Below are positions 1-10,507 of a DNA stretch of 64,000 bases, one piece after another. Location of the stretch: contig NC_092582.1 in assembly GCF_037975245.1 (NCBI RefSeq), forward strand, positions 23,399,577-23,463,576, written 5' to 3'. The notes beneath the pieces are model-generated. The model saw only the letters and a list, made by a program, of their open reading frames with translations, had not been told where the DNA came from and made no database searches. This stretch comes from Apostichopus japonicus. Taxonomy: Eukaryota > Echinodermata > Holothuroidea > Aspidochirotida > Stichopodidae. The position numbers and the translations under genes were made by a program. The stretch's first letter is position 1. Each line of letters opens with the position of its first letter.

Positions 1-719
1 GTCCGGAATTAACAAGAAAACACAAGGTAGTGCTGTTCAGTGTCCGATTGCAAACTTTGCATATATCTTGCTATATACTTACAGTACTTGGATTGACCGG
101 GGGGGGGGGGGGGGGATTCACCAATTTCCAAAGTATCATACAACAATATTGTATCATAATATATTATCAAACATCCACATTGACAATTTTTGGGAATATT
201 ACAGTACAGCCGTATTGTATACCAGCATGTGAATAGGCTGGTCAGTTAGCAGACAGCAGTGTGCTTAGGCAAGCAGTATGTTACCATGGTGACCTTGGAA
301 ACCTTATTCTACTCTATACAGAGTACTTTGTCTGGATTGTAATCTTGATAAAAGCTTTTGACCAATTCTCCCGGAGCCAGCAAGGTCAGTCAAACATCAA
401 ATCACCTTCCTTGTTAACTCAAGGTCACTACCTATGTCACAGATAGCCATGAGCTCGTTCCATTTTATCATGGGGGGGGGGGAAGGAAGGAAATGCATGC
501 TACAGTATTGTAAATCTGCCTAGATGTGTAGTGTATATAGGTTGATCCATGTGAGTATTGACATGCTTCTTGACAACACCCATCATCATGAACAACCCAC
601 TCACCTGTCTGCTCACCGAGGTGACAGGAATCAATGCATTGATGATGGCGGGTGTGTGGGTGGGTGTGTGTGTGATACCTGCCAGCTCAATAGGGTTCAT
701 GGTGGATTCACTTCATGCT

Positions 720-1212
720 TGGTAGGTGGATCAGACTTATCGGGAACAAGAACTCTACTCTTTGCTGTGAAAGTCAAAGGTCATTTGAAGTCAACAGAGA
801 TCAAAGTCTGAAACCTTGTTAACCTAATAACTCAGAAACTATGTCTTTGTTTATATGTAGATCCCCCTTGGTAAGTACAAGAACCCTATTAGCATTGGTG
901 TGGTCAAAGGTCATTTGCAGTCAACATAGGTAAAAGTCTTAATGTTGTGAACATGATAACATTGTCGTTCCACCTCCACACGTGGTATGTAGATCCGGCA
1001 TGGTGAGTACAAGAACCCTATTGAAACTGGTAGAGGTCAAAGGTGATTTGAGGGCAATAGAGGTCAGGTATGAAACGTCTTAAACAGGATAACTCACAAA
1101 GTACATCTTAGTAGCAGTTCATACATGGTACTGTATGTAGATCCCCTTTGGTAACGTAAGTTCGAAGATCCTAGTGAAATTGGTAGAGGTCAAAGGTCAT
1201 TTGAAGTGTTGT
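720..1212 (+). repeat. Four degenerate ~130-147 bp repeats with DR1 half-sites
   Basis: Four diverged units start around GTAGATCC and continue through a GTACAAGAACCC-like segment to a GGTCAAAGGTCATTTG segment. Each carries one direct repeat of hexamers separated by one base. The last is a perfect DR1 (AGGTCA at 1187-1192 and 1194-1199). The others are one-off variants around 773-783, 901-913 and 1034-1046. The periodicity is visible by eye; any regulatory function is inference. Confidence 0.7.
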
Positions 1213-2608
1213 TGTTTACTGAGATCTCTCATGAAATATGGCAAGGAATCACTTAGCCAACTGGCTTCTGGTTTCATTTTTTCATTCGTTTTCTAAGAAA
1301 CTAAAATTTAGAATTCTATGCAGTAGCAGATCATGAACAGGTTGTGAGGTGAGACTAACAAGAAACTGAACTTCAAAGTTTCCAACAAATCTCTTGTAAT
1401 TCATGAAATTATGGGAGTGACAATCATTTATAATTTAGAGAAAAAGGTTGACTTGAATTGTGAAGTTCTGCAATATAGTTTACCAACATACTGAAATCTT
1501 AGGATAATAGGACCAGGCAAGGGAAACCCCATACTAGATCAATACGTAAAACACATCGATGCATTCGAGTCGACAATTCTCGTGAATTCGGATGAATGTT
1601 TCATGTCCAACCATGAATTTAACATACGATGGGGTAGTACTGCAGTACACTCTTCTAATGTAACAGCTATGTCCAGCTCATGTTACAATGTTGTGCAATG
1701 GTTGAGTGGATAAAAGCTGTAGGTGGCAAAGTGAGGAGGGTTTTTTTTTATCTCGGGGGGAATCCGTGGGAGTTTCCATCGGGTAAATGGTCTCCCAAAA
1801 GTGAGCTAATTAAACTGAAAATTGGTCGGCCACAAGATCCGGAGTGTTATGTTACAAAGCAACAATTCTTTTGTCTTCTCCCACATACAGTATGGCTGCT
1901 TAATTTGCTGCTTAAAAATGATTGCCCTTTCCGGGTGAAGGGGGCAGGGAGAGGATTGTAACTTTTTTAAATATTTAGTTCAAGTGCTTATATCAGAGCT
2001 GTGGGCAGTTATTCCCTGGCACTTTGTGGATCAGTGCAACATGATTTCCTCGGTGAGAAAATGTTTAAGAAGCTCTGGACATGTACTGATAGCTCATTGT
2101 AGCTCATTTGAATGGGAATTTACTTTAAGAGCATATGACAGTATGTCAAAGTACTGTAGCGTACTAGCAACTGCAGAGACAATTACATCACAGTACATGA
2201 GTGTTAATGGCTCCCATCTACAGAGTAAAGAAACCAACCATCAGGGGGGGGGGGGGTGGGGTCAGTGGGTAGTATGCTTCTTTACCAGAGGTAAAACAGC
2301 AATTCCTTGGTTTTACATTTGAACAGTTCCACAATGCTTATGTAAGAGCAACCCTAGTGTCCTCATATTGTAATTGGGCCCCTTTTCATCATTATACATA
2401 TATATATTTGGTACATGGGTATTTGGCTCCCTGTCTATATAGTAACCGTTAGCCAAGCTGAAGAGCTGCTAACCTTGGCAAGGACTGGTTTAGGGTGTTA
2501 ATTAGAGATTAATTCCATCACACTGGAGATTATTTTGTTCCCCGTTGTCCTTGATTTTAAATTTAGAAACCCAAGGAACATACTGAGATCAATATTTATA
2601 CTGTTTTT

Positions 2609-2638
2609 GGTTCCTTGCTTTTTGCAAAGCAAGGAACC
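2609..2638. repeat. Perfect 13-bp hairpin at the edge of a dispersed repeat
   Basis: The arm GGTTCCTTGCTTT (2609-2621) is followed by a 4-nt loop and its exact reverse complement (2626-2638). The same GCAAGGAACC sequence recurs in direct orientation near 5230-5243, apparently marking the other end of a repeat element. A GT microsatellite follows immediately at about 2655-2680. Confidence 0.75.
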
Positions 2639-2639
2639 T

Positions 2640-5275
2640 ATGCGTTCAACTTGGCGTGTGTGTGTGTGTGTGTGTGTGTATGTGACGCTTGGCTTGTGTA
2701 CACGATATCTCAATAAGGAAATGATGTATCATGATCAAACTTGTTGGGTGGATAGCCCATAGTGAGAGGAAGATCCCTATTGTTTTTGGTGCCCGCAAAG
2801 GTCACCAAAGGTCAGTTAGATGCCAAAAACCAATATATTTAAAACAGAAATAACTCCCATTGACAGGGTACGACATGTTTGATATTTTGGGAGTAGTTGT
2901 GAATGGGGTAACGGATCATTTCCAAACATAACGGTAATGTGATCGAAGGTCAACAAAGGTCAATTAATGATAAAAAACTAGTATTTTTGCGATAACTTGA
3001 GAACGAAATGTCCGTTAGGGTTGGGAGTTGCTTCAATGTTATCCAATTGTAGACCCGCATCTGGGTGACCCTTGACCTCAGTTTGACCTCTGGTGACCTT
3101 TACGTGTTTTTGGGGATTTTTACAGTTTTGATGCTATTTTCAGATGTCAAAGGTACCTTCTTATCATAAATGTCAATTGGTTGACCCTGTGTGACCTTTA
3201 TGTGCGAAGTTATATGGGGTCAAAGTTTTTCGGTCGGAGTTAGGATGGTTGTACAGACTTGTCGTGTTCTTTTTTGGAATCAGGAGATTAAACTACATCT
3301 GAAACGAAGGTCAAAAGGTCAAAGGTCACATTAGAAAAAATGTGCTTATTTTGGGAGAAAACGAGCAAAAAAGAAAATGTTTGGTTTTGATGCTAGATTT
3401 GGATATCAAAGGTACCTTCCGATCAAAAATGTCAATTGGTTGACACCCGTGTGACCTTCGTGTGCGAAATTATATGAGGTCAAAGATAATTTTCAGACAT
3501 TTAATGCAACAACTCCCAGTTCCAAGGTGTGACATGGTTGATATTTTTGGACAAGTTGCAAATGGTATAGGGGAATATTTTCAAACTTAACGGTCATGTG
3601 ATCCGAGGTCACCAAAGGTCAATTAATGTTAAAAAACTAGTATTTTAGGGGTTGAAAATGGGCAAAGAAAAAAAATGTTTGAATTTGTATAGTTTGATGC
3701 TCAATTTAGGTCTCATCAATCAAAAATGTCAATAAGTTGACCCAAGGTGACCTTTGAATGCTAAGTTATATGAGGTCAAAGTTAATTTTCACACATTTAG
3801 AGTAATAACTTCCAATGCCAAGGTGTTACACAGTTGATATTTTGAGACAAGTTGCAAATGGTATAGGGGAATATTTTCAAACTTAACGGTCATGTGATCC
3901 GAGGTCACCAAAGGTCAATTAATGATAAAAAACTAGTATTTTTGCGATAACTTGAGAACAAATTGTCCGTTAGGGTTGGGAGTTGCTTCAATGTAATCCA
4001 ATTATCGACCCACATCTGGGTGACCCTTGACCTCAATTTGACCTCTGGTGACCTTTTCGTGTTTTGTGGATTTTTACAGTTTCGATGCTATTTTCAGATG
4101 TTAAAGGTACCTTCTGATCATAAATGTCAATTGGTTGACCCCCGTGTGACCTTCGTGTGCGAAGTTATATGAGGTCAAAGTTAATTTTCAGACATTTAAT
4201 GCAATAACTCCCAGTGCCAAGGTGTGACAAGGTTGATATTTTTGGAGTAGTTGCAAATGGTATAGGGGAATATTTTCAAACTTAACAGTCATGTGATACA
4301 AGGTCACCAAAGGTCAATTAATGATAAAAAACTAGTATTTTTGCGATAACTTGAGAACAAATTGTCCTTTAGGGTTGGGAGTTGCTTCAGTGTAATCCAA
4401 TTGTCGACCCGCATCTGGGTGACCCTTGACCTCAATTTGACCTCTGGTGACCTTTTCGTGTTTTGTGGATTTTTACAGTTTCGATGCTATTTTCAGATGT
4501 TAAAGGTACCTTGTGATCATAAATGTCAATGGGTTGACCCCCGTGTGACCTTCGTGTGCGAAGTTATATGAAGTCAAAGTTAATTTTCAGACATTTAATG
4601 CAATAACTCCCAGTGCCAAGGTGTGACAAAGTTGTTTTTTTTGGACAAGTTGCAAATGGTATAGGGGAATATTTTCAAACTTAACGGTCATGTGATCCAA
4701 CGTCACCAAAGGTCAGCTAATGTTAAAAAACTAGTATTTTGGGGGGAGAAAATGGGCAAAGAAAAATGTTTGAATTTTTACAGTCATGCTCTATTTAGGT
4801 CTCACCGATCAAAAATGTCAATTGGTTGACCTCCAGGTGACCTTTGTGTGTGAAGTTATGTATACAAGTTCAAAGTTAATTTTTAGACATTTAATGCAAT
4901 TAAATCTCAATGCCAAGGTGTGACATGGTTGATATTTTGGGACAAGTTGTGAATGGGGTGGTGGAACATTTTGAAACTTAAAGGTCATGTCATCTGAGGT
5001 CACCAATGTTATCATATCTGTTGACACGCTTGTAGGTCTCATATATTTCTTACATTTTTGATGCCATATTTAGATCTCAAAAGTGCCTTTTGATCAAAAA
5101 TCCGATCACATTTTGTGATCACAAAAGTGTTGGCTATAGTGTTGGTTACTTTATGGGAACATGTAGGACCACAATTACTAGGACTATTTGAGCCCAATCT
5201 TGCTTGATAATATTATGTGTATTGTCATATACCCCAAGCAAGGAACCACAGTGCCCTTGGGCTCTTGTTTTTAAT
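2640..5275 (+). repeat. Dispersed element with tandem ~390-400 bp units rich in AGGTCA
   Basis: A segment with GATAAAAAACTAGTATTTT, GGGTTGGGAGTTGCTTCA, TGACCTCTGGTGACC and AATGTCAATTGGTTGACC recurs with landmark copies near 2970, 3630, 3925, 4323 and 4722. The best-conserved adjacent copies (3925 and 4323) are about 400 bp apart. Both strands are dense in AGGTCA/TGACCT. Short open frames at 3963-4172 and 4362-4571 merely reflect two near-identical units. The block starts and ends near copies of AAGCAAGGAACC, so it is probably one long repeat element with an internally amplified core. Confidence 0.7.
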
Positions 5276-5457
5276 CTACAGCCAAGCAAACATGGGTTTA
5301 ACTGCTTGTTTCCTCTCATGACCTGTCACAAGCAAACTGCTAATCTATGTTAGGTACTGCAAAATGTGTGTCCCCTTACGTGCACTGTAAAAGACAGTGG
5401 ACAGTGGACAGTGAATGAATAAGGGAGGCTGGCTCTATGTACTAGGTGTATAAACAC

Positions 5458-5836
5458 CATAGGCTTAGGAGACGGGGGGGGGGGGGGCTGCGGCCCCCAG
5501 CCAAAAACGTTTGTGAAAATTCGGGCAATATGCTGAGAATTTTCGGGCACCTACTGAAAGAAAGATAATTTTGCAATGTGTTTTTCAATGGTTAAACTTG
5601 ATATTATTATGATCATTATTATTGTAACGACTTCCCCAATAATTCTAACCAATATGGAAGGGTAATAACACGGCAAATGATTGTATATTATTGGCATGCG
5701 ATGTAATAACTGATGCATGCCTATGATATGCACATTAAGATGTTGAACGCGTGCGGAGCGTGCGAAAAATTTTGGTTATATTTTTCGGGCAAGTCGTTAC
5801 AGCCCCCCCAAATCAAATTGGGCTACTACGCCTATG
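5458..5836. mobile_element. Non-autonomous hAT-like element (379 bp)
   Basis: The element is flanked by an exact 8-bp direct repeat, ATAAACAC, at 5450-5457 and 5837-5844. Its ends are inverted repeats: CATAGGCTTAGGAG on the left and CATAGGCGTAGTAG as the complement of the right end. There is no transposase reading frame. Internally it has a poly-G tract and several copies of TTCGGGCA-like sequence, also seen at about 18190-18380. The 8-bp target duplication and short inverted repeats fit the hAT superfamily. Confidence 0.8.
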
Positions 5837-6948
5837 ATAAACACCATGTGTTAGACACACACACAGATGCACAGCGTGTGCTTCACTGCAGCTTACAATC
5901 CAGGGCCACAAATGAAAGTGATTGATCAGCAAATAATCGGGGGCCATAGCCTCATCCTCTCTTTCTCGTTCAAGTACTTCTCTGCACACTAGTATTCTTT
6001 ACTTGTGTAACTACTGTACCAGTGTCATAAAATCTGGTAATTAATGTTTTCAAACTATATATTTCCAACAATTTCTTCTCATAAATGTGAACCAGCGCCC
6101 TCCCCTTTCATCCTACCATGTATATTTAAATATCCTACTCTGTTGAAAAAGATTATTGTTTTGCTCTCTTGAGATTCAAAATGCACACTGTCATTTCTGA
6201 TCCATTAGTAATTTTCTTACCCACTGTAAACTGAAATGCCTAAGATTGATAAACTTTGCATACTGGCTTACATGTCTCCTCATGACATCAGTACTCTCCC
6301 TCTTCCATGCTTAGAGTGAACTGGTAACCCTTTTAAGCACTGTGTACCCTTTAGCAACCAGTCACTATCCATTTGTGGAATCATTTATCAATTAATGACA
6401 TATTAAACCCTGAAGGACACAGTAAATACTCTAATGTGATGATGTTGCTATATATATATATATATATACTGTACATATATGTGAACAGCTGCATGCCTTA
6501 AACGAAAACTTTGCCGACTTCATGACCGTGCAAATGCAGTGTGTGTACTTGAGTAACGATGGAATAAAAAATTATACCCATTCTCAAAATATGAAGGGCA
6601 CTTGAATGTCAATTCTGAAGGTAAATGAAATTCGATCTGTGCATGGTTCAGTCTTTGAATCTAGGGTTGGTTCGATCTCCATCCATCGGATCAGTCGGTT
6701 TAACTTGTACATTTATATATGTTCATATATGCATATATTCCATGGGTTCTGCAACATAAGATGTAAATGAATAACAGATTATGAATAATTTTTTGGTTAC
6801 AATTGCTATTTGCACTTGACCGTATCAGGTAAAATATTAATAGTTATATATATGGTAATGATTCTATTATGACTATCTGTATAGCAAAGAAGTTATCTTC
6901 TTTTATTCGCATTCAAGAGTTTTTCAATCACACTCTTTTCTCTTTCAG

Positions 6949-7001
6949 CTGTGCGAGAAGATAGAATGCCCGGCGGGCGAAATACAGGTCTTTCATACAA
7001 G
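6949..7001 (+). CDS. NR6A1: Nuclear receptor (NR6A/GCNF-like), C-terminal-extension exon
   Basis: This 53-nt exon has acceptor TCTTTCAG ending at 6948 and donor GTAAGC at 7002. It completes a split codon and then reads VREDRMPGGRNTGLSYK. The VREDRMPGGRN string is the C-terminal extension just after the DNA-binding domain of NR6 receptors (vertebrate GCNF, insect HR4); NR5 receptors have RADRMRGGRN instead. It ends in phase 0, matching the exon at 7431. The extension contacts bases 5' of the AGGTCA half-site in this family. The zinc-finger exons lie upstream of the window. Receptor identity is strong; the NR6A subgroup rests mainly on this motif. Confidence 0.8.
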
Positions 7002-7430
7002 GTAAGCAGTCGATAAGTGTCATATAGTAAATTAAGCCGTGACCTGCCTGCATTGCCGTTAACTAATTCCAGAGTTATATTGAAATCAGGAATATCTTAG
7101 ACTTTCCTTGTGACAGGAGGAACATTGGCCCATTTAAACTAGCATAGTTTCTTAAGATGGGATGTAAAATGTTCATTATTATGGAGAAAAACAAAGATAT
7201 TGACATGCATAATATTCTGTGATGTCATACTTTGTGAAGGACAGACATCTGCTCGGATAATAATACCATTGTGAGGTTGTGCGTTGTTTTATGTTGGTTG
7301 GAGTAAAGCTCATACTGTCATCAGTTTAAATCCCCACCCCAACCCACCACCACATGTCCTCCACCCCCACCCCCTTCATCAACCACACATCCCACAACTA
7401 GAGATGATTATTTAATCTCTTTCACTTCAG

Positions 7431-8196
7431 TGCAAACCAAAGAACTACGACAAGCTAAGAAAGAAGTTCCAACTGATGGCCCAGCAGAAAGCTCAGATGA
7501 ACCGAAAGAACAGAGCCGAGAAAGCTGCCATCAAAGCAGCCAGGGAGGCCACCAAGACACAGTCCGACCCCAAAAGCAGGGACTCCGCAGCACCGGGGTC
7601 CGACAAGAGGAAGACTGACGTCCGGCAGCTGAGACCACAGACGGCGCAGCTGGTCGAGGTCCTGCAGCAGACCGAGTCCGCGGTCATCAAAATAGCCAAC
7701 AAAGATTGGCGCGAACAAGTGCCAATCCCATCCACGCTGGAGCTGAGCGAGTTTGTGCGCTTGCAGTGCATGCTGGGAGAGCAGCTAGTTTTTCATTTGG
7801 TGCAATGGGTGAAGCATTTGCCCTTCTTCACGCAACTCTCTTCGGTGGAGCACACGTACATACTGAAGACCAAGTGGCTGGAGCTGCTGTTGTTGTGCAC
7901 GGTGACCCAGGCTATGCACTTCCGCCAGAAGTCACTGGGGGGAAGCAGCGGTGGTGGTGGCAGCAGCACGAACACTGAAGTAGGCCTGAGCTTTGAGCTG
8001 TGCGCGCACCAGAATCTATTGACGTTGCAGGAGTGCATGAATAAAACATTAGACCTGCAGCTGGACATGGACGTATTCAGGGAAGAGATGGGCGACGTGG
8101 TCGAGAAAATCACCAAGCTGGCGGCATCCTTCAGGACGCTGGACATCAAGAGGAACGAGTACCTTCTCTTGAAGGTCATCGTCCTGTTAAATCAAT
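7431..8196 (+). CDS. NR6A1: Nuclear receptor (NR6A/GCNF-like), hinge and main ligand-binding-domain exon
   Basis: This 766-nt exon has acceptor TTCACTTCAG ending at 7430 and donor GTAAGT at 8197. It encodes 255 residues and one extra base. A basic, Gln/Lys/Ala-rich hinge of about 70 residues (7431-7640) leads into a helical ligand-binding domain. The receptor signature, helices 3 to 5, is visible near exon residues 123-155 as HLVQWVKHLPFF followed by KTKWLELLLL. A Gly/Ser-rich loop (about 7935-7975) is inserted before helix 6/7. The last helix, RNEYLLLKVIVLLNQ, is the usual receptor helix 8/9 sequence. Phase 0 entry and phase 1 exit agree with both neighbouring exons. It would act in the nucleus as a DNA-bound regulator; GCNF-type receptors are mostly repressors. 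Confidence 0.88.
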
Positions 8197-10277
8197 GTAA
8201 GTAGTCGGTCGGCACGGCAGGTTTTAGTCGTTAGACCCCGCATCACGTAATGTCGCCGGTTGAATCAGTTTCAACCGTCGGCAAGTTTTTGCGTGGTTTA
8301 CTGGAAAGACTCGATGAAAGTTGCACCAGCTTGTTTATCAACCAAATGTATTAAGCCAGTCAATGTGGTCAGGAATATTTAAGTGCCGGGCAGATTTTGT
8401 GGGTAGTGTGATCCATGGGGTGGGGGTGTCCCCCCTGCCATTTGGAATATTTTTTGTGTGCAAAATTGAAGTATGCTTAGATGGCAAAGTGGTGCTATCT
8501 TTTTCCTATCATGGAGGTAACTCCAGATCAAAGTGTTCAGCCATATTTATGGTCAAATTTGTTAGGTTAATCGTAGAAAAACAGTGGGCGGGCAGAAATG
8601 TGTAGATGGCTGTTTGTGCTGGTCGGCACTCAGAACTGCCGGGCGTAGCCGCCCGCATATCCCTGCGAGCACATCCCCACGAGCACATCCCCGCGAGCAC
8701 ATCCCCGCAAGCACATCCCAGGTAACAAGGAAAAATTTTATACTGATCTGATCTGATCTGTCCAGGCTGATGAGCCCACAACAGAGAGTAAAGTTTGCTT
8801 TTGCTGAAATCCTGCCACTTGCAGAAACTGGTTTTGATTTAGATCCAGTAATTTAAGGCGTTTGTATATAACAGCACCATCCATCATCACCATCATCATT
8901 CAAGCAGTTTGTTGTGCATAAGAGGAGTTGCAGTTAGGCTTAGAAGGAGGCAACCAGCTACACTTGAAGGGAATATCCCTTGATGTATCCGTGACATGTA
9001 CTTGGGTTTCGTCATCTCGAGGATAGTTACAAACAAAAATGGATTTCAAACATTTGAGAACCACCAGCATTTATTTTTCCACCCAGAATTTACTCGATTG
9101 GGGGGATCGAAGCTTTGCGTGTATTTGATAAACCAAGTGAACTTTGTTTCGAATGAACCTGACACTGTGCACCTGGTTATTTCAAGCGAATGTTTGAAAG
9201 TCGCTGGTTGATTCCATCTGTGCAAGCATGGTAGATATCTCCATGGTTTACCTATGGCTTTATACTGCAATAGTAAGACATATCAATGTCAGTGAGACCC
9301 AAATGCAGGGTCGAATTACCCACGGCGGCCGAAATAACGAAATCGAGCTATTGTTAGTTCAGCAGCCTATTCATCCTATTCTACCAAAGTTGTTATCGTG
9401 TTTCATTGCGTCAATATAAATCCTGATTGGACTGGGGTGGGGGGAGAGGGGGGTTTCAAGCTTTTTGGCAATGTTGGGTTCATTTTGTTTATCACTGAAC
9501 AAATTTGTGAACACACTAGATCGTTAAACGATGAAGCTTCTCTGAGCACAAAATGGTGTCTTTCTGCTGGAAGCATTTCATACCAAAATAAACACCAAAT
9601 TACCGCTTAAGGAATCACTAGCAGTAGTTAACCTCACCTACAGTGAAGTACACGCAGGAAAATAATATTTTATCTAAGTATCCCAGTATCTAGTACCGCA
9701 AATCTGCCAAAATATGACAAATAGTCTATACAAGTGTGCAAAGATGTAAATACTATATAGAAGTGTTTAATTTTTTTATTGGACATGGGAACCATAGTGT
9801 GTTTTTTATACCAGACCAGATTCAGAGACTTCAAAAGTGCTAGATCCCCAGGTGTACTGTACAGTAACGATTCTGATCAGAAGTTTATGCCACAGAACGT
9901 ACAGTAACATTCCTTTAATACGTTCACTATGTCAGAGGCCATTTTGTATTTTGGAGGGGAGGGGGGGGGGCGGTGAGGGGATTGACATTGCACTCTTTCA
10001 TTCGGAGGACCTGCAGGTTCTAAGTTGGTATGTGGCTAATAATAAGTCTCTTGAGTGATGATAACCGCTACAACCAATATTGTGTTTACATTAGTTTACA
10101 TTCCATGTTCATATAATGTTTTGTTCTGTATTTAATTGTATGTAGAAATATACTATGCAGGTACATTGTGTACAGGTCATTGTACGTAAGGTAGACTATT
10201 TTTGCAGAGTGTTATTCAAGTTCATTTTGCATTCATATGTCTGACTTTTTTTCTCTCTTTTTTTTTTGGCCCCACAG
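8197..10277 (+). other. Intron of the nuclear receptor gene
   Basis: Non-coding sequence between two matched splice sites. It contains a four-copy 14-bp tandem repeat (about 8657-8720) followed by GATCTGATCTGATCTG, and G-rich tracts near 8420, 9440 and 9960. I see no exon or RNA gene here. Confidence 0.7.
8657..8720. repeat. 14-bp minisatellite, about 4 copies
   Basis: The unit CGAGCACATCCCC plus one variable base is repeated head to tail. It lies in the intron of the receptor gene. Confidence 0.75.
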
Positions 10278-10507
10278 CAAATGGTGGACCAGGTGACCAG
10301 ATAAAGGATGTGCAAGAGCCATATATCTTAGCGTTAAGAGACTACTGCGAGGCCAACAGCCAGCCGCACCGATGCGAAGAGGTCTTGTCGCAACTGAGGG
10401 AGCTGCACACCTGTACGATGCTCCTGCTTCAATCCAAACTACTCTACATGCCCTACTTACTCAATGCGATCGCGGGGAGCTCTACGGAGGTCCCAAAGAC
10501 CAATTGA
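10278..10507 (+). CDS. NR6A1: Nuclear receptor (NR6A/GCNF-like), terminal exon of the ligand-binding domain
   Basis: Acceptor CCCCACAG ends at 10277. The split codon T|CA reads Ser, followed by 75 residues and the stop TGA at 10505-10507. The sequence covers helices 9 to 11: DVQEPYILALRDYCEAN followed by RCEEVLSQLRELHTC and a Leu-rich helix ending YMPYLLNAI. After that come only about 10 polar residues, with no acidic LLxEML-like AF-2 helix. Absence of a canonical AF-2 is a known trait of GCNF, so this supports the NR6A reading. Together the three exons give about 349 residues, a plausible length for hinge plus ligand-binding domain. Confidence 0.85.

Larger units (their letters stand above)
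1..6948. other. Upstream/intronic DNA of the nuclear receptor gene
   Basis: No exon could be recognised here. The zinc-finger exons expected before the exon at 6949 are not visible, so this is probably intron and they lie before position 1. The stretch contains poly-G tracts (98-115, 472-482, 2245-2256), a four-copy repeat at 720-1212, a repeat-rich element at 2609-5275, a hAT-like element at 5458-5836 and a short TA run near 6451-6468. The extended half-site TCAAGGTCA, a known NR5/NR6 recognition sequence, occurs at 419-427. Confidence 0.6.

Noticed and set aside
1680-1961. 93-codon open frame
   Set aside because: No homology recognised, no good start context or splice logic, and it ends in low-complexity Gly/Arg; probably chance.
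7706-7978. Alternative plus-strand frame overlapping the receptor exon
   Set aside because: Shadow of the real receptor frame, which has domain homology and matching splice phases.
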